Source of the DNA: Gammaproteobacteria bacterium
GTDB lineage: Bacteria > Pseudomonadota > Gammaproteobacteria > GCA-001735895
Direction of reading: 5' to 3'
Assembly (NCBI GenBank): GCA_003645435.1
Contig: QNFD01000007.1
Location: 1-21,410, forward strand
DNA length: 21,410 nucleotides
A program made the translations under genes and the position numbers. Below, piece after piece: positions 15,504-21,410 of the stretch (position 1 is its first letter; every line of letters starts with the position of its first letter). Under the pieces are notes generated by a model. The model was not told the DNA's origin. It was given only the letters and a program-made list of their open reading frames with translations, and searched no databases.

Positions 15504-17375
15504 TTATAGTTTAACTTCGTCAATTTGTTTGCCGGCAAGCGCCTCTTTAACGCTCGTATTCATGCGCCTGGCGACGTAGGCCTCGCTCGCTTTTTCCATC
15601 GCTTTAATCGATTTTTTCAGGCGATCGGCGCAGGCAGATTCCATATCCTGCTCCAGTTGGCCCCTGACCTGCCGAATATCATTGATTTCCGTTTTACTGA
15701 GCAAGGCATCGCCATCGCTAATCAGGGCTGCATCAATCGCCTCAATAACCCGCCTTGCTTCTACCTGCTGCTCTTTCAACATTCTTGCGGCTATATCACC
15801 CTGTGCGTGGTCCATCGATTCTCTTAACATGGTCTCAATTTCAGCATCGGTTAAACCGTAGGAAGGTTTGACGTCAATATGCGCAGCAACACCGCTGCTT
15901 GTTTCCTCTGCGCGCACCGACATCAATCCATCCGCGTCTACCTGGTAGGTCACCCTGATACGAGCGGCACCGGCAACCTTCGGCGGGAATCCACGCAGCT
16001 CAAACCTGGCCAGCGAGCGGCAATCTGAAATCAGTTCGCGCTCCCCCTGAACGACATGGATCGACATCGATGTCTGGCCATCTTTGAAGGTCGTAAATTC
16101 CTGTGCCTTCGCCACTGGAATCGGGGTATTTCGAGATATTATTTTTTCACTCAGACCGCCCATAGTTTCAATACTCAGCGACAAGGGCAATACATCAAGC
16201 AACAACATCTCACTGTCAGGCTTGTTACCAACCAGCACATCGGCCTGTATTGCGGCGCCAATCGCTACAACCCGGTCAGGATCCAGTTCGCACATGGGTT
16301 CGTGCTCGAAAAACTCAGTCACCATCTGCCTTACCAGGGCCACCCGTGTTGAACCTCCGACGAGGATGACTTCATCGATATCCTGTTTGGATATATTGGC
16401 GTCACGTAATACCCGGCGACAGGGCGTTAAGGTCTTTTTTACCAGTGGTCTGATCAATTCGTCGAGTTGAACTCGATCGATACTACCCTGCCAGCTCGCA
16501 TCGCCCTGTTGAATACTGATTTCCGCCTTCTCCTCGTCGGTCAACGATTCCTTTGCGGCCCGCGCAGCAATTAATATCCGACGTGACAGCACTGCATCGA
16601 TATTCTGAAATTTTGACTGCGCCAAAATCCATTCGCCGATCGCATTATCCATATCATCGCCGCCCAGGGATGAATCACCCCCGGTTGCCATAACTTCAAA
16701 TATGCCCTTGTTCAATCGCAATATGGATATATCGAAAGTACCGCCACCGAGGTCATAGACCGCGATGATACCGTCTTTCTGCGCATCCAGCCCATAGGCA
16801 ACCGCTGCCGCAGTTGGCTCGTTGAGCAGTCGTAAGACATTGAGTTTGGCGAGTTTTGCCGCATCCCGCGTCGCCTGCCTCTGAGCATCGTCGAAATAAG
16901 CCGGTACGGTGATAACGACACCAGATAATTCGTCTCCCAGCGTCTGTTCAGCCTGTGAAGCCAGGGTTTTCAGAATTTCCGCGGATACCTCTATCGCGCT
17001 TACATTGCCGCTCCTGGTTTGAATCCTGGGAACATTCGAATCCGCATCTGCAATGAATTCGTACGGCAATACTTCACCCAGCTGGCTGACATCATCGATG
17101 CCGCGTCCCATTAAACGTTTTACCGAGGACAATGTGTTCAGAGGATCAACCGATTGCATTTTCTGGGCGCTTTGCCCTACCAGAATTCTCTCATCGCCAT
17201 AATGCACGATTGATGGCAATAGATGCTGTCCATCGACATCGGCAAGCGTATCGGCAACTCCGCTGCGCACACTCGCTACCAGCGAATTCGTTGTACCCAG
17301 ATCTATGCCTGCCGAGTATCGGTGTTGATGGGGAACGGTCGATTGTCCGGGTTCTGATATCTGCAGGAGTGCCAT
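15504..17375 (-). CDS. hscA: HscA, Hsp70-type chaperone for Fe-S cluster transfer
   Basis: 623 residues (about 616 in E. coli). The ATPase domain shows [14 protein letters not shown] at 23-36, [13 protein letters not shown] at 185-197 and [12 protein letters not shown] at 206-217, with [10 protein letters not shown] at 339-348. The peptide-binding domain begins near [17 protein letters not shown] (391-407) and is followed by a helical lid from about 505. HscA is specialised for binding the LPPVK motif of the scaffold IscU and, with HscB, promotes cluster release. Its start codon abuts the hscB stop with no gap. Oddly, iscU, which encodes its only well-established client, is not in this operon. 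DnaK is excluded by the HscA-like N-terminal extension and the operon context. Confidence 0.95.
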   Translation of the reverse strand: MALLQISEPGQSTVPHQHRYSAGIDLGTTNSLVASVRSGVADTLADVDGQHLLPSIVHYGDERILVGQSAQKMQSVDPLNTLSSVKRLMGRGIDDVSQLGEVLPYEFIADADSNVPRIQTRSGNVSAIEVSAEILKTLASQAEQTLGDELSGVVITVPAYFDDAQRQATRDAAKLAKLNVLRLLNEPTAAAVAYGLDAQKDGIIAVYDLGGGTFDISILRLNKGIFEVMATGGDSSLGGDDMDNAIGEWILAQSKFQNIDAVLSRRILIAARAAKESLTDEEKAEISIQQGDASWQGSIDRVQLDELIRPLVKKTLTPCRRVLRDANISKQDIDEVILVGGSTRVALVRQMVTEFFEHEPMCELDPDRVVAIGAAIQADVLVGNKPDSEMLLLDVLPLSLSIETMGGLSEKIISRNTPIPVAKAQEFTTFKDGQTSMSIHVVQGERELISDCRSLARFELRGFPPKVAGAARIRVTYQVDADGLMSVRAEETSSGVAAHIDVKPSYGLTDAEIETMLRESMDHAQGDIAARMLKEQQVEARRVIEAIDAALISDGDALLSKTEINDIRQVRGQLEQDMESACADRLKKSIKAMEKASEAYVARRMNTSVKEALAGKQIDEVKL

Positions 17376-17924
17376 CTAAATCTCTAGTTCTTCTTCCAGT
17401 TCGATCTGCAAATCCATAAGTTGATCGAGAATTCGCTGAACAAACTGCATTTTTCGGCTGCTAAGCCGGGCAGCTTCGAGGTCTCCCCTACTAAAACCGG
17501 CGACGAATTCGGAGCCGAATTGATGCGACCTGCTGCGAAGCTTTGTGGCGATATGATTACAGCAACTAAGCGGATCGGCGTTGGAGCGGCATTCATCAAT
17601 TTCTTCGCGAATCGCAATTTGTTCCATCAAAAAAACCGTATCCGAGGTGGTTTCCGATTCATCGTTCAATTCAAGTCCGCTCAATTGCAGCATATAGCGG
17701 GCACGTTTAACCGGATTAGAGAGAGTTTCGTAGCCTTCGTTGACCCAGGATGCCTGTTGTACAGACAGTCGTTTTTCCTGCTCGCTGGCATTCACGAATC
17801 GATCGGGATGAAAGATGGCCTGTAAGCGTTGCTGTTCCGCGTGTAACTGCTTCAGGTCTATATCAAATTCCAGATCCAGCCCAAATAGCTCAAAATAACT
17901 TTGCTTTAAGTCCAGAGTTTGCAT
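17376..17924 (-). CDS. hscB: HscB, J-domain co-chaperone of HscA
   Basis: 182 residues. The N-terminal J domain carries HPD at 39-41 (IFHPDRF) and SWVNEGYETLSNPVKRARYML. The C-terminal three-helix domain begins with SDTVFLMEQIAIREEIDE, equivalent to the E. coli helix whose Leu/Met face binds IscU. This surface still looks conserved, so an IscU-like partner probably exists elsewhere in the genome. HscB stimulates HscA ATPase and brings it the scaffold. It lies 24 bases after iscA and abuts hscA. Confidence 0.94.
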   Translation of the reverse strand: MQTLDLKQSYFELFGLDLEFDIDLKQLHAEQQRLQAIFHPDRFVNASEQEKRLSVQQASWVNEGYETLSNPVKRARYMLQLSGLELNDESETTSDTVFLMEQIAIREEIDECRSNADPLSCCNHIATKLRSRSHQFGSEFVAGFSRGDLEAARLSSRKMQFVQRILDQLMDLQIELEEELEI

Positions 17925-17948
17925 TGTCGACTTCTGTGCTGGGTCGTT

Positions 17949-18272
17949 TTAAATGGTGAAACTTTCACCACAGCCACATTCATCTTTCGCATTCGGATTT
18001 TTAAACTGGAACCCTTCGTTAAGTCCTTCCCTGGCAAAATCAACCTCGGTACCATCGAGAAAAATCAGACTCTTGGGATCGACCACTACCTTAATACCTT
18101 TTGACTCAAATACTGCATCATCGGTTTGTAATTCATCTACGAATTCAATGACATAAGCTAGACCCGAACAACCAGTGGTCTTAACTCCGAGTCTGAGTCC
18201 TATGCCTTTACCGCGACTTTCGAGAAAATCCTGTACTCGTTGCGCCGCCACTTCTGTCAAATGAATTGCCAT
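17949..18272 (-). CDS. iscA: IscA, A-type Fe-S carrier
   Basis: 107 residues, with the three conserved A-type cysteines C35 (TTGCSGLAY), C99 and C101 (DECGCGESF), which bind iron or a [2Fe-2S]/[4Fe-4S] cluster for delivery to apoproteins. The start [13 protein letters not shown] is typical. It directly follows iscS with an 11-base gap; in most isc operons iscU sits between these two genes. ErpA and SufA are alternatives by sequence alone, but the operon position favours IscA. Confidence 0.94.
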   Translation of the reverse strand: MAIHLTEVAAQRVQDFLESRGKGIGLRLGVKTTGCSGLAYVIEFVDELQTDDAVFESKGIKVVVDPKSLIFLDGTEVDFAREGLNEGFQFKNPNAKDECGCGESFTI

Positions 18273-18283
18273 TCCAAACCTCT

Positions 18284-19432
18284 TTACACTGCCGCTTGAC
18301 GTATTATTGCCGGCAGCTTGTTAATCAAATCCTGTAACTTCGATACCAGCGCATCGACTTCCTGCAGGGTATTGCTCATACCAAAACTGGCCCTGACCGC
18401 ATTCAGGGCCAGGTCATCATTCACAGCCATGGCCTCGAGCACGTGGCTGGCTTTGGTTACTTCACTATGACAGGCCGAGCCACTCGCCAACGCGAACCCT
18501 GCCCTGTCCAGTTCCATCAACAAGGTTTCACCATGGTAATAAGGCAGGGAAAAATAAGTCGTGTTCGGCAGGCGCTCGGCCCCTTGTCCAAAAATGACCA
18601 CACCCGGAAGCGTTGCCAGTTTCGATTCAAATACTTCTCTCAATTGAGAAAGATGATGACGTTTATGCTCAATTTCAAGAGCGGCAATCCTGGCTGCCTT
18701 ACCCATACCCACGATCATTGCGACGTTTTCGGTACCGGCCCGCCGATTCTTCTCTTGCTCGCCGCCACTGATCAAAACCTGTCTCGGCTTACGATTCACA
18801 ATAAGTGCCCCTATTCCCTGCGGGCCCTGAAATTTATGTGCCGACATAGTCAGGGCGCTCAGCCCCAGCTGCTTCATATCGATCGGCAATTTACCGACGG
18901 ACTGGGTTGCGTCGCTATGAGTCAGGCAATCGTCAGATTCAATCAAATGAACGAGTTCTTGCACCGGCTGCAGCACCCCGGTTTCGTTGTTGGCGAGCAT
19001 CACCGAGAAAATCTGGGGATTATTTTCCTGTAATATTTTCTGTGCCGCTTCGAGGTCAACCTGCCCCTGAGAATTAACCTTTAGCCGAATCGCCCGATAA
19101 CCGGACTGTTCTAACTGTAACAAAGGCTGTAGTACGCTGGGGTGCTCAATTTCACTGCTGACAACTGGACGCTGATCGTCAGGATCAACATAACCTTTAA
19201 ACAACAGGTTATTGGCCTCCGACCCGCCCGAGGTAAAAATAACGCATTCAGGTGTACTATTAACAAGCTCGGCAACCTGGCCTCTGGCTAACTCAATAGC
19301 CGAACGCGCCTGCCGCCCCGGACTATGCAGGCTCGATGCATTCGCCGTCGGGTTGCTTAGATACGGCAACATTGCCTCCAGCACTTCCGGGTGTAGCGGC
19401 GAGGTCGCGTTATGGTCGATATAAGTCTGCAT
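18284..19432 (-). CDS. iscS: IscS-type cysteine desulfurase lacking the enteric C-terminal tail
   Basis: 382 residues (404 in E. coli). A PLP-dependent class V aminotransferase-fold enzyme that takes sulfur from cysteine as a persulfide. Seen are [14 protein letters not shown] at the start, H97 (IEHPSV), D174 and Q177 ([13 protein letters not shown]), PLP lysine K200 ([14 protein letters not shown]), and catalytic C321 on the loop [17 protein letters not shown]. The protein ends shortly after [15 protein letters not shown], without the extra tail (SPLWEMYKQG...) that in E. coli IscS helps bind IscU. It starts 3 bases after iscR. The activity call is firm. The symbol is by operon position; by length and motifs it could equally be called NifS-like. 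Confidence 0.9.
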   Translation of the reverse strand: MQTYIDHNATSPLHPEVLEAMLPYLSNPTANASSLHSPGRQARSAIELARGQVAELVNSTPECVIFTSGGSEANNLLFKGYVDPDDQRPVVSSEIEHPSVLQPLLQLEQSGYRAIRLKVNSQGQVDLEAAQKILQENNPQIFSVMLANNETGVLQPVQELVHLIESDDCLTHSDATQSVGKLPIDMKQLGLSALTMSAHKFQGPQGIGALIVNRKPRQVLISGGEQEKNRRAGTENVAMIVGMGKAARIAALEIEHKRHHLSQLREVFESKLATLPGVVIFGQGAERLPNTTYFSLPYYHGETLLMELDRAGFALASGSACHSEVTKASHVLEAMAVNDDLALNAVRASFGMSNTLQEVDALVSKLQDLINKLPAIIRQAAV

Positions 19433-19435
19433 GGT

Positions 19436-19894
19436 TTAAAGCAATCTGTTCGTCTTCTGACGCAAGTCGTGATTGCGAGAAAGTTCCACTACTTCATTAT
19501 TCTGCATCATGTCAGCGAGTGAAATAGTGGTCAGGTAGTTCTGGATCTGTTCGCTAAGCTCTTCCCATAGTTGCTCGGTCAGGCAGGGCTCAAAATTGGT
19601 TGAACCATCCATAACATCCTTGTTTGTGACATTCATTTTCTCGTCCACCGCATTGATGACATCCGCAATACAGACATCTTCAGGTGAGTTTTGGAGGCTA
19701 TAGCCGCCGCCGGGACCACGTGTGCTGGCGACCAGTTTATTTCGTCGCATTTTTGCGAATAACTGTTCCAGGTAAGATAAAGATATACCCTGGCGTACAG
19801 AGATATCAGCCAGTGAAACAGGACCCTGATCGGAGTGCATAACCATATCCAGCAGCGATGTGACTGCATAGCGGCTTTTCGTAGATAATCGCAT
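19436..19894 (-). CDS. iscR: IscR-type Rrf2 regulator lacking most [2Fe-2S] ligands
   Basis: 152 residues from the ATG at 19894 (MRLSTKSRYAVTSLLD, the standard IscR start). A longer frame to 19933 begins upstream of the predicted transcription start, so it is rejected. The winged-helix domain is well conserved, including E43 in ISLSYLEQLF and the wing RGPGGGYSL. E. coli IscR holds its cluster with C92, C98, C104 and H107. The alignment here is gap-free and gives K92, S98, C104 and E107, so three of four ligands are lost. The protein therefore probably cannot hold the usual cluster and may act as an apo-form regulator. A near-consensus type 1 IscR site overlaps its promoter. It is the first gene of the isc operon. 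Confidence 0.92.
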   Translation of the reverse strand: MRLSTKSRYAVTSLLDMVMHSDQGPVSLADISVRQGISLSYLEQLFAKMRRNKLVASTRGPGGGYSLQNSPEDVCIADVINAVDEKMNVTNKDVMDGSTNFEPCLTEQLWEELSEQIQNYLTTISLADMMQNNEVVELSRNHDLRQKTNRLL

Positions 19895-19924
19895 TTGAAA
19901 GCAAATATAGTGACAATTAAGGAA

Positions 19925-19952
19925 AGTATACAATCCTGACTAAAATGGTCAA
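19925..19952 (-). promoter_or_regulatory. Promoter of the isc operon
   Basis: On the minus strand, -35 TTGACC (19952-19947) and -10 TATACT (19930-19925) are separated by 16 bases. Transcription would start near 19918, leaving a leader of about 24 bases before the iscR ATG. No strong ribosome-binding site is visible in that leader. Confidence 0.75.
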
Positions 19953-19956
19953 CTAT
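19932..19956 (-). promoter_or_regulatory. Type 1 IscR-binding site overlapping the iscR promoter
   Basis: Read on the minus strand from 19956 to 19932, the 25-base segment contains ATAGTTGACC and then TTTAGTCAGG. Compared with the E. coli type 1 consensus as I remember it (ATA-S-YY-GACT-R-WWW-Y-AGTC-RR-S-TAT), it matches at 22 of 25 positions; positions 10, 23 and 24 differ. It covers the -35 hexamer, as expected for an autorepressor site. Confidence 0.75.
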
Positions 19957-19987
19957 TAGAACAGAATAATTTCTTATAGTCTTCGAG

Positions 19988-20148
19988 GGTGTCGTAAAAT
20001 GCTGGATTGTGTCTCACCGCAAGGCGAAAATACGCCTGGTGCGTAGGATGAGTGCAACCCATCATCCTGGTTTTGTGACCGTTGCTATGCCTGCGTGGCT
20101 TTTATTATGGGTTGCACCCATCCTACGGTCTCTATTTTTTACAACATC
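19988..20148. repeat. MITE-like palindromic repeat, about 161 bp
   Basis: The ends ggtgtcgtaaaa (19988-19999) and ttttacaacatc (20137-20148) are 12-bp imperfect terminal inverted repeats with two mismatches. Inside, 20042-20062 (cgtaggatgagtgcaac...) and 20107-20127 (...ttgcacccatcctacg) are 21-bp inverted repeats with a single mismatch, 44 bases apart. The GTAGGATGGGTGCAACCCAT-type core is a recurrent extragenic repeat in Proteobacteria. There is no coding capacity. No target-site duplication is obvious. The element nearly abuts the 3' end of the sensor kinase gene and fills most of the gap to the isc promoter. Confidence 0.65.
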
Positions 20149-20153
20149 TTGAC

Positions 20154-21410
20154 TTAAGCGGAAAAGGGAAATCGTACAATTACTCTCGTGCCGTTGCCCG
20201 GGCTGCTCTGGATCTCAATACTGCCGGCATGTGCTTCGACTATCAGTTTGCATAAATAAAGACCCAGTCCATAACCGCCCGTGCTTCTTTGCCTGGCAGA
20301 ATCGGCACGGTAAAACGGCTCGGTGATATGCTGAAGGTCTTCTTCGTCAATGCCGGGACCCTGATCGCTAACCTGCAAAACCAGGGAGTCACTCCTGCGC
20401 TCCAGTTTTACCTCGACCACGGTTTTTTTGTCAGCTGAATAACGACAGGCATTATCGAGCAGGTTTTTAATCAGCAAACGCATCCTGACCCTATCAAAAA
20501 ACACGCTCACCGGGGTCAGCTCCTGTTCGATGTTCTCCATTGGAAAGAATTCTTTGACGACATCCTCGATTGTTTCTGCCAAATCGATCTGCGATTGGTT
20601 AAGCGGGGCATAATTGGTACTCAATCTCTCGGATTCGAGGATATTGGAGACCAGATGCTCCATTTCCCTGGTATCTTCAATGAGTGAATTCCTGATGTCA
20701 CTGGCGTCGAGCAATTCCAGATTGACTCGCATGCGCGTAATCGGCGACCTCAATTCATGGCTAATGGCGAGCAACAGGGCAGCCTTGCTTTCGAGCATGG
20801 ATTTAATTTGCGCGGACATCTCGTTAATACCCCGGGCCAGTTGTGCCAGTTCATCATCACCCCGAACCTCGATTGGCTTATCAAGCTCGCCTGCGCCAAT
20901 CTTGCCCACCTGCCGGGAAATCAACGCGATTGGTCGAAACATGCGACGAATCAGCAGGTAGAGTATAAAAAGTGTACCGCCGAGCAACGAAAAAAAGAAC
21001 CAGTGGCGTTTTCGCGTTCCGGATCGGAAATCGCTGTCGACGAGGAACAAATAACTAAACCCGCCCTTGTTCAGCCTGACAAAATACTCGTTATGCCTGG
21101 AACCAATGTAATAACGCTGGTAGGGGCCTGGCGCCTGTTCGAGCTTATACGTGTTAATCGCCATCATCGTTGATTGCGACGACCATTCTACTTCCGGACC
21201 CTCTATTCGCAGTTCAAACGGTAAACTACGCGTCAGCGAACTGGCTTTCATCAAATTTGGGGGCGAACCTATATCGTCCACCACATACTCGATATAGCGA
21301 GCCAGGTTTGGTAATAAATCATTTTTCAGGTGGGGTTTGATTCGGCTGGAAAAATTGAAGGCCAGAATAAATGCAACAACAACCATCGATAACACGAAAT
21401 AGAACAGCAG
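20154..21410 (-). CDS. Membrane sensor histidine kinase with HAMP domain (N-terminus outside window)
   Basis: The frame is open to the window edge; a GTG at 21395 is in frame but lies inside the first membrane helix, so the gene likely starts upstream. Counting from that GTG: remaining first helix (1-13), a periplasmic sensor region of about 115 residues, second helix (132-150), HAMP (about 150-203), HisKA with H213 (LAISHELRSPITRMRVNLELL), and ATPase domain with N315 (LLDNACRYS), DQGPG (344-348) and GGYGLGLYL (373-381). The layout is that of CpxA/RstB-like kinases of two-component systems. The response regulator gene is not in the window and would normally lie upstream of the kinase, beyond 21410. 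The signal sensed is unknown. Confidence 0.9.
   Translation of the reverse strand: MLFYFVLSMVVVAFILAFNFSSRIKPHLKNDLLPNLARYIEYVVDDIGSPPNLMKASSLTRSLPFELRIEGPEVEWSSQSTMMAINTYKLEQAPGPYQRYYIGSRHNEYFVRLNKGGFSYLFLVDSDFRSGTRKRHWFFFSLLGGTLFILYLLIRRMFRPIALISRQVGKIGAGELDKPIEVRGDDELAQLARGINEMSAQIKSMLESKAALLLAISHELRSPITRMRVNLELLDASDIRNSLIEDTREMEHLVSNILESERLSTNYAPLNQSQIDLAETIEDVVKEFFPMENIEQELTPVSVFFDRVRMRLLIKNLLDNACRYSADKKTVVEVKLERRSDSLVLQVSDQGPGIDEEDLQHITEPFYRADSARQRSTGGYGLGLYLCKLIVEAHAGSIEIQSSPGNGTRVIVRFPFSA

Noticed and set aside
19895..19933. Longer start of iscR at 19933
   Set aside because: It lies upstream of the predicted transcription start and inside the promoter and operator, and the standard IscR N-terminus begins at 19894.

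Overview
The window reads as chromosomal DNA of a gammaproteobacterium outside the well-studied enteric genera. Supporting signs are lpxB (Gram-negative lipid A synthesis), an isc iron-sulfur operon in near-enteric order, a Xanthomonas-type Rpf/DSF quorum-sensing cluster, and TRAP transporter genes common in marine and aquatic Proteobacteria. No rRNA, tRNA, CRISPR array, phage gene or transposase was recognised. Species assignment is not possible from the sequence alone.

Layout. 1-672: 3' part of lpxB (+). 673-1050: non-coding, with a REP-like palindromic repeat. 1051-2100: persulfide dioxygenase-rhodanese fusion (-), divergent from a membrane-anchored NERD-domain protein (2373-2978, +). 3192-8063: TRAP transporter operon (+) for a probable 2-oxo/hydroxy-carboxylate: a TakP-like Tat-exported binding protein, a hairpin terminator/attenuator, an enlarged DctQ and a DctM with a long C-terminal coiled-coil extension. 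An AEC-family carrier follows (8149-9036, +), then a convergent DUF192 protein (9055-9510, -).

9801-14475: a complete DSF signalling module. rpfG (receiver + HD-GYP c-di-GMP phosphodiesterase) and rpfC (DSF-sensing hybrid kinase) lie on +, converging on rpfF (DSF synthase) on -. The rpfF upstream region carries a perfect CRP/Clp half-site pair and several palindromes. RpfC has an extra receiver-like domain between its kinase core and its functional receiver.

14943-19894 (-): isc operon iscR-iscS-iscA-hscB-hscA-fdx-iscX, tightly packed. It departs from the enteric plan in three linked ways. iscU, the scaffold gene, is missing between iscS and iscA. The cysteine desulfurase lacks the C-terminal tail that enteric IscS uses for IscU docking. 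IscR has lost three of its four [2Fe-2S] ligands (K92, S98, E107; only C104 remains), although a near-consensus type 1 IscR site overlaps the iscR promoter. This remodelled isc operon is the most unusual feature I found.

19988-20148: a MITE-like palindromic repeat. 20154-21410 (-): an unnamed HAMP-containing sensor histidine kinase whose N-terminus runs off the window.
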